A stretch of DNA of 64,000 nt, taken from NCBI GenBank assembly GCA_018268785.1, contig JAFDVY010000006.1:1-64000 (forward strand), written 5' to 3'. The stretch comes from Acidobacteriota bacterium (GTDB lineage Bacteria > Acidobacteriota > Terriglobia > Acidiferrales > UBA7541). The position numbers and the translations under genes were made by a program. Positions 36,681 to 44,855 of the stretch are shown here, one piece after another (the stretch's first letter is position 1; each line of letters starts with the position of its first letter). The notes under the pieces are model-generated. The model saw only the letters and a list, made by a program, of their open reading frames with translations, did not search any database and was not told the DNA's origin.

Positions 36681-37817
36681 ATGGCTCACCGCTTCACCAT
36701 CGGTGTCGAAGAAGAGTTCCAGATCATCGATCCCGCAACGTGCGAGCTGCGTTCGCATGTGATGCAACTGGTGTCTGCGGCTTCGCCTTCGATCGTGGAC
36801 CAAGTGAAGCACGAGATGCACCAGTCGATCGTGGAGACCGGCACGAATATCTGCGAGAACGTGGCGGAGCTGCGGATCGAAATGCACCGGACGCGCGGCG
36901 AACTGGTGGCGGCTGCGGAGCGGGCGGGATTGCAAGTGGCAGCGGCGGGAACGCATCCCTTTTCCAGCTGGATCGACCAGGTGATTTCGCCGGGCGAGCG
37001 CTACCAGAACATCGTGGAAGAGTTGCAGCAACTGGCACGGTCGCTGCTGATTTTCGGCATGCACATCCACGTGGCGATGCCGGACAAGCAAACGACGATC
37101 GACATGATGAATATGGTGCGGTATTTCGTGCCGCATTTGCTGGCGCTCTCGACGAGCTCGCCGTTCTGGATGGGGCGAAATACGGGATTGAAATCGTTTC
37201 GAACGACGGTGTTCCGACGGTTTCCGCGGACGGGAATTCCGGAGCAATTCGAATCGTGGAGCGCGTACGAGAATTTTGTGAATTTATTGGTGAAGCTAAA
37301 TTGCATCGATACGGGAAAAAAGATCTGGTGGGATGTGCGGCCGCATCCGACGTTCGGGACGCTGGAATTCCGGATGTGCGACGTGACAACCAAAGTGGAA
37401 GAAGCGGTGGCGATTGCCGCGCTGACGCAAGCACTGGTCGTGAAGCTGCACCGGCTTTACAAGAGCAACCAGAGCTGGCGAATCTACCGGCGCGCATTGA
37501 TTGAAGAGAACAAGTGGCGCGCGGCGCGATACGGAATCGAAGGCAAGATGATTGATTTGGGCAAGGAAGAAGAAGTGCCGATGCGTTCGCTGATTCCGGA
37601 ATTATTGGAACTCGTGGATGATGTGGTGGACGATTTGGGAAGCCGCAGCGCGGTGGAGTACGTGAACACGATCATGGCGCACGGCACAAGCGCGGAGCGG
37701 CAGATGCGCGTATATGAGCACACCGGCGATTTGAAAGCCGTGGTGAGACACATTGTGGCGGAGACGCGCGGCGGAGTTGTGGAGCCGATGCAGTCGACGG
37801 CGCGTGGAATGGACTGA
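36681..37817 (+). CDS. GCS2-type carboxylate-amine ligase (YbdK/glutamate-cysteine ligase family 2)
   Basis: From the ATG at 36681, with GGAGG 8 nt upstream, this encodes 378 aa. The GCS2 signature FTIGVEEEFQIIDPATCELR is at the N-terminus. The fold continues with HEMHQSIVETGTNICENVAE, GTHPFSSWIDQVISPGERYQ and FGMHIHVAMPDKQ. Catalytic-site acids and the His of this ATP-dependent family are conserved. Family members join an amino acid amine to a glutamyl or other carboxylate; E. coli YbdK shows weak gamma-glutamyl-cysteine synthesis. Two ATP-grasp genes and an aminopeptidase follow on the same strand with short gaps. This suggests a pathway making an unusual amide or peptide rather than just glutathione. 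Confidence 0.92.
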   Translation: MAHRFTIGVEEEFQIIDPATCELRSHVMQLVSAASPSIVDQVKHEMHQSIVETGTNICENVAELRIEMHRTRGELVAAAERAGLQVAAAGTHPFSSWIDQVISPGERYQNIVEELQQLARSLLIFGMHIHVAMPDKQTTIDMMNMVRYFVPHLLALSTSSPFWMGRNTGLKSFRTTVFRRFPRTGIPEQFESWSAYENFVNLLVKLNCIDTGKKIWWDVRPHPTFGTLEFRMCDVTTKVEEAVAIAALTQALVVKLHRLYKSNQSWRIYRRALIEENKWRAARYGIEGKMIDLGKEEEVPMRSLIPELLELVDDVVDDLGSRSAVEYVNTIMAHGTSAERQMRVYEHTGDLKAVVRHIVAETRGGVVEPMQSTARGMD

Positions 37818-37861
37818 GTTTTCCAGGCAACTTCGGGCAAAGACAACCTCAGGAGCACGCC

Positions 37862-38902
37862 ATGAAAAAAGTGGGACTGCTGTGCGGTCGGGAGTACGCG
37901 TTTCCTCCGGCGTTTTTGGCGCGGGTGAATGAGGTTGGGAAGAAAGATGGAGTGACAGCGGAATTTGTGAAGCTTGGCGGAACGAAGATGAATGAGCCGG
38001 CCGAGTACGACGTGATCGTGGACAGGATTTCGCATGAAGTGGAGTATTACCGCGGATATTTGAAGCACGCTGTGCTGCAGGGGACGTACGTCATCAACAA
38101 TCCCTTTTGGTGGACCGCAGACGACAAATATTTCAATTATTCAGTGATGGCAAAGCTTGGGCTTGCGATTCCGAAAACGGTACTGCTGCCGCAGAAGGGT
38201 TATCCGAGCAATGTGGATATCACTGCGGAGTCTTTGCACAATCTGAAATACCCGATTGATTGGGACGGACTGCTGGACTATGTGGGGCGTCCGGCGATTT
38301 TGAAACCGTTTTCGGGTGGCGGGTGGAAGCACGTATATAAGGTCAACAACAAGGAAGAGCTTTGGGCGGCGTACGACCAGACTTCGCCGGTGTGCATGAC
38401 GCTGCAAGAGTTCATTGACTTCGACAAGTACGTGCGATGCTTTACGTTCGGGAAGCTGGACATTGTGCCGGTGCATTACGACCCGAAAGAGCGGAAGTAT
38501 CTGGTGGAGCACGATTATTTGGCGGCAAACCTGACTCACCGCGTTGTAAAAGATGCGCAGACGATCAATCAGGCGCTGGGCTACGAGATGAACACGATCG
38601 AGTTTGCCGTGAAGGACGATGTGCCGTATGCAATCGATTTTCTGAATCCGGCGCCGGATTTCGAACGCGACCGCATTACGGACTATTACTTCGAGATGGT
38701 GCTGGACAAGATGTCGCGGCTGGTCATTGAGCGGGCGCTGAATGGTGCGCCGTCAAATCCGTGGCCAAGATGGGAAGAGATGCTAGGAATTGGCGCGCCG
38801 GGAGGGTTTATTGGAGCCCCGAAAGCAGCGGCACAATCGGCTGGCGCACAAACTATGACGGCGCACGTGAAAACAGTTGTTCCCGACACGAAAGCAAAAT
38901 GA
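37862..38902 (+). CDS. ATP-grasp ligase-like protein
   Basis: This 346-aa protein has an ATP-grasp fold. The ATP-binding loop is RPAILKPFSGGGWKHVYKV (about 142-160). The second loop is CMTLQEFIDFDKYVRCF. The Mg-binding end is NTIEFAVKDDVPYAIDFLNP, APDFE. The N-terminal domain starts MKKVGLLCGREYAFPPAF and includes VDRISHEVEYYRGYLKHAVL. It probably phosphorylates a carboxylate and joins it to an amine. AGGAG is 7 nt before the ATG. The last 60 residues are Ala/Gly-rich. It is coupled to the next gene through an ATGA overlap at 38899-38902. The substrate is unknown. Confidence 0.85.
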   Translation: MKKVGLLCGREYAFPPAFLARVNEVGKKDGVTAEFVKLGGTKMNEPAEYDVIVDRISHEVEYYRGYLKHAVLQGTYVINNPFWWTADDKYFNYSVMAKLGLAIPKTVLLPQKGYPSNVDITAESLHNLKYPIDWDGLLDYVGRPAILKPFSGGGWKHVYKVNNKEELWAAYDQTSPVCMTLQEFIDFDKYVRCFTFGKLDIVPVHYDPKERKYLVEHDYLAANLTHRVVKDAQTINQALGYEMNTIEFAVKDDVPYAIDFLNPAPDFERDRITDYYFEMVLDKMSRLVIERALNGAPSNPWPRWEEMLGIGAPGGFIGAPKAAAQSAGAQTMTAHVKTVVPDTKAK

Positions 38903-40284
38903 GCAGCGGAACATCACCGATGGCGAGCCCGAAAGACCCCGCGGAACATTGGCACGCGTTGCTGAAGCCTTACGTGGCGAGCTCGCGTGAATTCACGGAA
39001 AAGTTTTACGCGACTCTTCGAGCGCACAAGCTGACGTTTGGCAATCGCGTGCACTGTCCTTTTCTGCGGCCGTTTTTTCTTTCTCCTGAAGATGAACAGC
39101 GCGTTCGAACCGTCGCCGAAAAAATGGCGGAGCTTGGGGAGCGGGTGGCGGCGGCAGCGCTGAGTGACCCAGCTTTGTTTAAGCAACTTCGCTTGCGCGA
39201 AGGCGAAGAGCGGCTGGCGCGAATGCACACGGGATTTGGGCCGGCGAGTACGGCTTCACGACTGGATGCTTTTCTATTGCCGGATTCGCTCAAGTTTGCG
39301 GAGTACAACGGGGAGTCTCCAGCGGGCTCGGGGTACACGGAGACTTTGTCTGAAGTCTTTCGCGATTTGCCGGTGATGAAGGAGTTTGCGAGGAGTTTTG
39401 AAATTCATAGCTATCCGCTGAGCGCAAAACTGCTCGACGCCCTGATTGCCACCTATCTGGATTGGGGCGGGGATTCGAAACGGCCGCAGATGCTGATTAC
39501 GGATTGGCGGGAAGTTCCGACGTGGAGCGAATTTGAGATTTTGAAAGCGCGATTTGAAAAGATGGGCGTGCCCGTTGAGATTGCAGACCCGCGGGATCTG
39601 GTGTTTGACGGGAAGACGCTGAGCGCAAACGGGAAGAAAATCGATCTGGTGTACCGACGCGTATTGATCAACGACATTCTGGCACGACCGGCGGAATGCA
39701 AGGCGCTGGTGGATGCGTACCAGGCGAATGTCGTCTGCGTCGCGAACAATTTCCGGTGCAAGATTCCCCATGTGAAGGCGTTTTTCGCCGTTTTGACAGA
39801 TGAGAAGAATGGCGGGATATTCTCGTTTGATGAGCGAGAGATGATTAAAAAGCATGTGCCGTGGACGCGCGTGATGGCAGATGTGCAGACGGCGCATTAT
39901 GGGGAGCACATCGAATTGCTGGCTTACGTTAGGCGGGAACGGGAACGCATGGTGTTGAAACCGAGTGATGAATACGGGGGAACCGGCGTGACGCTCGGCT
40001 GGGAGACAAATGAAGCTGCATGGGATGCGGCTATCGAGAAAGCGATTTCCACGAAAGACGGGGCGTGGATCGTACAGGAGCGGATTCCCATTCGGCGGGA
40101 GGTTTATCCGTGGGTGAAGCCGGACGGGAATGTGGAGTTCCGCGACATGCTGGTGGATTTTGCGCCGTATTTGTTCCGCGGGAAGCTGGCCGGATTCTTG
40201 ACTCGATTGAGCGCCACCGGCCTCGCAAATGTAACGAGCGGCGGCGGACAGGTGCCGGCGTTTCGGGTGTGTGCGAAAAACTAA
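38899..40284 (+). CDS. Circularly permuted ATP-grasp protein
   Basis: I chose the ATG at 38899, which overlaps the previous stop as ATGA, giving 461 aa. The metal-binding block appears first (LKFAEYNGESPAGSGYTETL, about 133-152). The ATP loop (MVLKPSDEYGGTGVTLGWE, about 351) and the WIVQERIPIRREVYPW element come later. This order is the reverse of a normal ATP-grasp and marks the circularly permuted type. These proteins are thought to make amide bonds. Here the gene is coupled to a canonical ATP-grasp partner, and a GCS2 ligase lies upstream. It may join a second substrate or form a heteromeric ligase. Confidence 0.85.
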   Translation: MSSGTSPMASPKDPAEHWHALLKPYVASSREFTEKFYATLRAHKLTFGNRVHCPFLRPFFLSPEDEQRVRTVAEKMAELGERVAAAALSDPALFKQLRLREGEERLARMHTGFGPASTASRLDAFLLPDSLKFAEYNGESPAGSGYTETLSEVFRDLPVMKEFARSFEIHSYPLSAKLLDALIATYLDWGGDSKRPQMLITDWREVPTWSEFEILKARFEKMGVPVEIADPRDLVFDGKTLSANGKKIDLVYRRVLINDILARPAECKALVDAYQANVVCVANNFRCKIPHVKAFFAVLTDEKNGGIFSFDEREMIKKHVPWTRVMADVQTAHYGEHIELLAYVRRERERMVLKPSDEYGGTGVTLGWETNEAAWDAAIEKAISTKDGAWIVQERIPIRREVYPWVKPDGNVEFRDMLVDFAPYLFRGKLAGFLTRLSATGLANVTSGGGQVPAFRVCAKN

Positions 40285-40331
40285 CGCCTAAGAATTGACA
40301 CAGAACTGTAAAATCCCATTAAAATATTGAG

Positions 40332-41357
40332 ATGCCCTTTGGACCTGTACGAACGGAGTTGATGCCGGGCGCAAGGAACGCCGTGGAAACATGCCTCGCT
40401 GTGCGTCCGGAAGAGCATGTGGCCCTGATTGCGGATAAAGCCAGCGCGGCGGTAGCTGCGAGCCTGGCGGAAGCGCTGCGCGAACGGAAAGCGGCTTACA
40501 CCGGATTGCTGCTGGAAGATTTTGGGCCGCGGCCGATGCACGGAGCGCCGAAGCCTGTTTTGGATGCGCTGGAAACCGCGGATGTTGGAATTCTTTGCAT
40601 GAACCCGCAGCCGGGGGAACTCGGCGCGCGGATGGCGATTGTGCAGGTAGTGGAGCGACGACGGATTCGCTATGCACACATGGTGGGCGTGACACCGCAG
40701 ATCATGCAGATGGGCATGCGGACGGATTATAAAAAGGTGGACCAACTAAGCGATCGTTTGCGCGAAAGAATGTTGCGCGCGGAGACGCTAACCGTGAAGA
40801 CGGAAGCTGGCACCTCATTTGCCGCGCACTTCAGCCGTGATCTGGATTGGGTGAAGACGAGCGGGCTGATCAGTCCGCGGTATTGGTCGAATTTGCCAGC
40901 CGGGGAAGTTTTTACAACGCCAGCAAGGGTGGATGGCACGTTTGTTTGCGATGCGACGGCGGGCGACTATTTTAACGGGAAGTACGGCGATTTGCAGGCG
41001 ACGCCGATGAAGCTGACGATTGAAGGTGCGCGCCTGACGAAGGTGGAATGTAAGCGCAAGGATTTGGAAAAGGAGTTCTGGGACTACTGCCACACGGATG
41101 AGAACAGCGACCGCATCGGGGAGCTGGCGTTCGGGACCAACCTGGGGCTTTCGGAGATGATCGGAATTCTGCTGCAGGACGAGAAATTCCCAGGAGTTCA
41201 TATTGCGTTTGGCGACCCCTACGGAAGCCAGACGCATGCGGATTGGAAATCGAAGACGCACGTGGACGTGCTGACGCGCAATTGCGACGTTTGGATCGAT
41301 AGCGACCAGATTATCGAGAAGGGGCACTACCAGCTCGACCACCTCGGCTTGGCCTAG
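40332..41357 (+). CDS. M29-type aminopeptidase-like metalloprotein
   Basis: This 341-aa protein has the C-terminal metal-binding signature of the aminopeptidase T/AmpS (M29) family: ELAFGTNLGLSEM, LLQDEKFPGVHIAFG, DPYGSQTHADWKSKTHVD. The N-terminal domain (MPGARNAVETCLAVRPEEHV, LIADKASAAVAASLAEALRE) fits too. Relatives release N-terminal residues using Co or Zn. An in-frame ATG at 40362 is another possible start, because no clear ribosome site precedes 40332. It follows the circularly permuted ATP-grasp gene by 47 nt on the same strand. In this cluster it may trim or recycle the product. Confidence 0.88.
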   Translation: MPFGPVRTELMPGARNAVETCLAVRPEEHVALIADKASAAVAASLAEALRERKAAYTGLLLEDFGPRPMHGAPKPVLDALETADVGILCMNPQPGELGARMAIVQVVERRRIRYAHMVGVTPQIMQMGMRTDYKKVDQLSDRLRERMLRAETLTVKTEAGTSFAAHFSRDLDWVKTSGLISPRYWSNLPAGEVFTTPARVDGTFVCDATAGDYFNGKYGDLQATPMKLTIEGARLTKVECKRKDLEKEFWDYCHTDENSDRIGELAFGTNLGLSEMIGILLQDEKFPGVHIAFGDPYGSQTHADWKSKTHVDVLTRNCDVWIDSDQIIEKGHYQLDHLGLA

Positions 41358-41378
41358 GCCACTCTCTTAATAGGAAAA

Positions 41379-41798
41379 TCAGTCAGTCCATGGATTCACA
41401 ACGGGCGTAGAAAGATCCGAGAAGTGGGAGATGTTTCGCGTCGCCAGAGTTGCACGGTTGGCAAGAGCAATCCCAGCAATCAGTGTGTCGCGAAAGTCCA
41501 TTTGACGTCCTCTAACTCGTCGTGCTGCCATCAGTGAGGCAGTGTGCTCCGCGGCCCCCAGGTCAAAAACAGCCAAGCGGCCCTCCAGCTCTTTGTTCAA
41601 GACTACTTCCAGCGCCGCGGCCATGCGATCGCGTCGCGCTCCTGCTGGCATGATTTGCAATCCATAACGAAGTTCTATCAGCGTGATTGAAGTCGTCCAG
41701 ATGGAACCAGATGGCTGTCGATTGAGCCAATCAAGAACCACTGGTTCGGGTTGAGGGTGCATCAGAGCGGAGATGACATTCGTATCCAGAAGGACCAT
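41379..41798 (-). CDS. PIN-domain toxin (VapC/FitB type)
   Basis: This 139-aa ribonuclease toxin has the PIN acids in MVLLDTNVISALMHP (Asp-5), SITLIELRYGL (Glu), and MDFRDTLIAGIALANRATLA (two Asp). C-terminal RNISHFSDLSTPVVNPW, typical of the FitB branch, follows. It starts 6 nt after the antitoxin stop, so both are from one operon. It is convergent with the M29-type gene, with 21 nt between stops. The complete motif set suggests an active toxin that cleaves RNA when antitoxin is depleted. Confidence 0.93.
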   Translation of the reverse strand: MVLLDTNVISALMHPQPEPVVLDWLNRQPSGSIWTTSITLIELRYGLQIMPAGARRDRMAAALEVVLNKELEGRLAVFDLGAAEHTASLMAARRVRGRQMDFRDTLIAGIALANRATLATRNISHFSDLSTPVVNPWTD

Positions 41799-41804
41799 CG
41801 GGGA

Positions 41805-42065
41805 TCATTCACCAAAGTCCGGAGGCTCAAGCGTAAATCCCTTGAATTCAGGAATCTCCTCTCCCGGACGGAGGCCGCAATCCCGAAAGTGCGCCGCTAT
41901 CCGGGTACCTAGTCCCTCTTTCGGCGGCGCCTCTTTTTCTGCTTTCGCTGCATCGCGCAGAATTTCGCGGACTTCTTCTTCCATGCTGCGACCGTGGCGC
42001 TTGGCTCGTTTTTGAAGCTTCGTTTTGACGGAATTTTCGAGATTGCGAACGATAAGCTGGGCCAT
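41805..42065 (-). CDS. FitA-type ribbon-helix-helix antitoxin
   Basis: I chose the ATG at 42065, giving 86 aa, with AGG 6 nt upstream. A GTG four codons earlier is also in frame. The N-terminal ribbon-helix-helix (MAQLIVRNLENSVKTKLQKR, RAKRHGRSMEEEVREILRDA) is the FitA-like DNA-binding part. The C-terminal tail (GEEIPEFKGFTLEPPDFGE) would wrap the PIN toxin. It is expected to neutralise VapC and repress its own operon. The 18-bp palindrome at 42084-42101 is a natural operator. Confidence 0.92.
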   Translation of the reverse strand: MAQLIVRNLENSVKTKLQKRAKRHGRSMEEEVREILRDAAKAEKEAPPKEGLGTRIAAHFRDCGLRPGEEIPEFKGFTLEPPDFGE

Positions 42066-42083
42066 GAGGCACCTCACTATTCA

Positions 42084-42101
42084 ATGCTATCATGATAGCA
42101 T
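42084..42101. promoter_or_regulatory. Perfect 18-bp palindrome, likely FitA/VapB operator
   Basis: ATGCTATCATGATAGCAT is fully self-complementary. It starts 19 nt 5' of the antitoxin ATG. Such sites bind ribbon-helix-helix antitoxin dimers, so autoregulation is likely. Confidence 0.65.
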
Positions 42102-42129
42102 CATTCCGAAAGACGAGGCGTTCCACACG

Positions 42130-42231
42130 TTAGCTGCCTCTAGCTAACCATTTCTGTATCCATCTCCGAATAAGAACCTTGAGTCCGATCAAAGCCAAAA
42201 TCCCGACAGCGATCAGAAGAAGGTCTCTCAT
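42130..42231 (-). CDS. Predicted 33-aa single-pass membrane peptide
   Basis: A short frame encodes MRDLLLIAVGILALIGLKVL and then IRRWIQKWLARGS. A hydrophobic helix of about 17 residues precedes a strongly basic tail, so the topology would be N-out with the tail in the cytoplasm. It begins 6 nt after the esterase stop on the same strand, so co-transcription is likely. There is no strong ribosome site. The TM-plus-basic-tail pattern is seen in small membrane proteins and type I toxins. It is a guess supported only by composition and position. Confidence 0.35.
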   Translation of the reverse strand: MRDLLLIAVGILALIGLKVLIRRWIQKWLARGS

Positions 42232-42237
42232 CGGAAG

Positions 42238-42966
42238 CTAATACAAATGTGCGATGTACTCCCTCATCTGATGCTTCCAGTAGGGCCAGTCGTGGCCACC
42301 TTGGGGACCCCAATTGTCCAATGAGTGGCGAATACCCTTGTGGGCGAGGATTCCGGAAAAATGATAGGTGGGACCGGAATTTTCCCACGGGCCGGTGCCG
42401 GTGGACAGGTGAATGTCGCAGGAAGAGAGCTGGCCGTAGACCCAGGGGTCAGAAAGATTGGAGATATAGTCCACAGGATTGTTGAAATAGAAATTGTCGT
42501 CGTACATGCCGTCCATGAAATTGCGCAGGTCGTAGACGCCGGACATGGCGAAGCAACGCTTGATAACGTCGGGATGCTTGAAGAGAGAATTTGCGGCGTG
42601 ATAGGCGCCGAAAGATGCGCCCATTGTGGCGATCGGAGGCTGCGATTTGCAATTGTCCCAGATGAAAGGAACGACTTCCTCGCGTAAATAAGAATCGAAC
42701 ACGGATTGGACATAGCTGCGATGAAAAGGGTGCGCGCCTTTGTTATAAAAACTGAGGCCGTTGATGGAATTAACGGAGTAAAACTTGATGCGGCCCGCGT
42801 CAATGAAGTCGGCGAGCGCGCCGATCATTCCCTGCCCTTCGAGCTCCCATTCGTCGCCCGCGCTCGTGGGAAAGCCCAGGATGGGAAAGCCATAGTGGCC
42901 GTACACCACGACACCCAGTTCGATGCCGAGCCGATGCGAATACCAATGGTGATAGTCGCGCTGCAT
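42238..42966 (-). CDS. Esterase of the alpha/beta-hydrolase (COG4947-like) type
   Basis: I chose the ATG at 42966, with AAAGG 8 nt upstream, giving 242 aa. The nucleophile elbow is ATMGASFGAYHAAN (G-x-S-x-G). The likely Asp is in the GMYDDNFYFNNPVDY or neighbouring segment. The His is in GPQGGHDWPYWKHQM. The N-terminal strand pattern (HRLGIELGVVVYGHYGFPIL, FPTSAGDEWE) and MSGVYDLRNFMDGMYDD resemble the esterase/lipase superfamily called COG4947. Relatives of this family are reported beside ATP-grasp or GCS2 genes in amidoligase clusters, from memory. Here it faces the cluster at 36681-41357 from the other strand, so any link is inferential. It is divergent from the methyltransferase gene. Confidence 0.85.
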   Translation of the reverse strand: MQRDYHHWYSHRLGIELGVVVYGHYGFPILGFPTSAGDEWELEGQGMIGALADFIDAGRIKFYSVNSINGLSFYNKGAHPFHRSYVQSVFDSYLREEVVPFIWDNCKSQPPIATMGASFGAYHAANSLFKHPDVIKRCFAMSGVYDLRNFMDGMYDDNFYFNNPVDYISNLSDPWVYGQLSSCDIHLSTGTGPWENSGPTYHFSGILAHKGIRHSLDNWGPQGGHDWPYWKHQMREYIAHLY

Positions 42967-43128
42967 GAAAGAACCTTTCAATTTACCGGCAATGGGGAGT
43001 GGAACAGGCAAAAGTATGCCAGTCGAGGCAGGTAAAGAGCAACGGAACGCCATGGAAAAAGACTGAGCTATCTTTCCGCGGGATTGCGCGTATAAAGAGA
43101 AGGCGTAAATCGAGCGGAGGATAGAGAG

Positions 43129-44145
43129 ATGGCAACGACGGTTTCGGCAAAAGCCCCCAGTCCCGAGGGAATATTTCAAATGTTAAACGCTTACCAGCAG
43201 ACGGCGGTGCTGCGGGCGGCGATTGAACTGGACCTTTTCAGCGCCATCGGAGAGGGTGCGACAACCGCGGAAGCGATTGCAGCGAGGGTCAATGCGAAAA
43301 CGCGAGGAGTGCGGATTTTGTGCGATGCGTTGTGTGTTGCAGGATTGTTGACAAAAAATGGCTTGGAATACGGGCTGTCTGTGGATGCAGCGACTTTCCT
43401 CGATCGCAAATCGCCTGCGTGCATTGCTTCGATCGCGGGGTTCCTGGGCCGCTCGGAGCTGACCAAGAATTTCAGCGTGCTGACAGAAACGATACAGAAC
43501 GGTGCGCCACCTGCCGACACGGTCGCGGAAGCGGAAAATCCGATTTGGGTTTCGTTTGCGCGGTCCATGGCGCCATTGACGGTGCCTTCCGCAAATTTCA
43601 TTGCCGACCTGCTTGGCGCGCAAAACGGCCAACCGATGAAAGTGCTGGACATCGCGGCGGGTCACGGCAATTTTGGAATTACGATTGCCAAGTTGAACCC
43701 AAAGGCGCAAATCGTGGCCCAAGATTGGGCGCCGGTGCTGACGGTCGCGTTGGAGAACGCACAGAGAGCGAATGTAGAAGCGCGCGTGCAAGTCTTGCCA
43801 GGGAGTGCGTTTGAAGTTGAGTTCGGCGAAGGGTACGACGTGGTGTTACTGACGAATTTCCTGCACCATTTCGATGCGGCGACGAATGAGAGTCTGCTAA
43901 AGAAGATTCACACGGCGCTAAGACCTGGCGGAAGAGTCGTGACGCTGGAATTTGTGCCGAATGAAGACCGCGTGAGTCCGCCCGTTGCTGCGCTATTCAG
44001 CGTGGTAATGCTGGCTTCCACGGCGACGGGTGACGCGTATACTTATTCGGAGTTTGACGGTATGTTTCGAAACGCGGGATTCGCGAAGACGACGGCGTAT
44101 CCCGTGCCGGGAATGCCACAGTCGGTGCTGCTCTCGGAGAAGTAA
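43129..44145 (+). CDS. SAM-dependent O-methyltransferase with dimerisation domain
   Basis: This 338-aa enzyme begins with a winged-helix dimerisation domain (about 15-100: [40 protein letters not shown]). A Rossmann methyltransferase domain follows, with the SAM loop [20 protein letters not shown] (about 171-190). Later motifs are [13 protein letters not shown] and [18 protein letters not shown]. This is the family of plant-type O-methyltransferases such as hydroxyneurosporene methyltransferase. The substrate is unknown. GGAGG lies about 8 nt before the ATG. A DinB gene starts 1 nt after its stop, so both form an operon. It is divergent from the esterase. Confidence 0.92.
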   Translation: MATTVSAKAPSPEGIFQMLNAYQQTAVLRAAIELDLFSAIGEGATTAEAIAARVNAKTRGVRILCDALCVAGLLTKNGLEYGLSVDAATFLDRKSPACIASIAGFLGRSELTKNFSVLTETIQNGAPPADTVAEAENPIWVSFARSMAPLTVPSANFIADLLGAQNGQPMKVLDIAAGHGNFGITIAKLNPKAQIVAQDWAPVLTVALENAQRANVEARVQVLPGSAFEVEFGEGYDVVLLTNFLHHFDAATNESLLKKIHTALRPGGRVVTLEFVPNEDRVSPPVAALFSVVMLASTATGDAYTYSEFDGMFRNAGFAKTTAYPVPGMPQSVLLSEK

Positions 44146-44146
44146 C

Positions 44147-44671
44147 TTGAAGAAAAAGACGGCCAAGAAAAAAGTTAGCGGAAACGGAAATAAGAATGGC
44201 AAAGCGTTGCGCGAACACCTTGTATACATGCTAAAGGGCGGCGGGGCGCATGTGCATTTTGAGGATGCGCTGGAAGGATTTCCCGAGAGCAAGCGCGGCG
44301 TGTTCGCCAAGGGGCTGCCGCATACCGGTTGGCAATTGTTGGAACATGTCCGGATTGCGCAGTGGGACATTCTGGAGTTCAGCCGCAACAAGAAGCATGT
44401 GTCGCCGGATTTTCCCGGTGGATATTGGCCGAAGACGCCCTTGCCCGCGGACGACGCCGCTTGGGAGAAAAGCCTGAGATCGTTCTTGAGCGATTTGAAA
44501 GAAATGATCGCGCTGGTGAACGATCCGAAGACGGATTTATACGCGAAGATTCCACACGGAGACGGGCAGACGCTCTTGCGGGAGGCGCTGCTGCTGGCAG
44601 ACCACAATGCGTATCATTTGGGTGAACTCGTGTACTTGAGAAGGGCGCTGGGCGCCTGGCCGGAAGAGTAA
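44147..44671 (+). CDS. DinB/YfiT-like four-helix protein
   Basis: From TTG at 44147, with GGAG 7 nt upstream, this encodes 174 aa. The sequence has the DinB-superfamily pattern: [20 protein letters not shown] (first His ligand), [12 protein letters not shown], and [19 protein letters not shown] with the other two His. These ligate a divalent metal in a four-helix bundle. The family covers thiol-dependent transferases and proteins of unknown role. The N-terminal stretch ([18 protein letters not shown]) is Lys-rich and looks unstructured. It is coupled with the methyltransferase by 1 nt of spacing. Confidence 0.87.
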   Translation: MKKKTAKKKVSGNGNKNGKALREHLVYMLKGGGAHVHFEDALEGFPESKRGVFAKGLPHTGWQLLEHVRIAQWDILEFSRNKKHVSPDFPGGYWPKTPLPADDAAWEKSLRSFLSDLKEMIALVNDPKTDLYAKIPHGDGQTLLREALLLADHNAYHLGELVYLRRALGAWPEE

Positions 44672-44692
44672 CCAGGATTCAGCCAGCGGTCT

Positions 44693-44824
44693 ATGCAAAA
44701 CGCAAAAGCCTTCCTGTTTTCTATTCGCTGGAATTACCAGCACAAGCGAATCGCGTTGGCGCGGGCGCACATGCTCGTGTTCAACCGCCCGGACTTGCAA
44801 GAATATGGATTCGCGCTAGGATAG
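44693..44824 (+). CDS. Possible 43-aa small protein of unknown function
   Basis: The frame reads MQNAKAFLFSIRWNYQHKRI and continues ALARAHMLVFNRPDLQEYGF, ALG. It has a basic helical middle, and third positions are mostly G or C like nearby genes. There is no clear ribosome site, and no family is recognised. It lies in the gap between the DinB and molybdenum-hydroxylase genes. It is offered as possible only. Confidence 0.25.
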   Translation: MQNAKAFLFSIRWNYQHKRIALARAHMLVFNRPDLQEYGFALG

Positions 44825-44855
44825 GGCTGGAAATCGCCGAAAAATCGGAGGGCGC

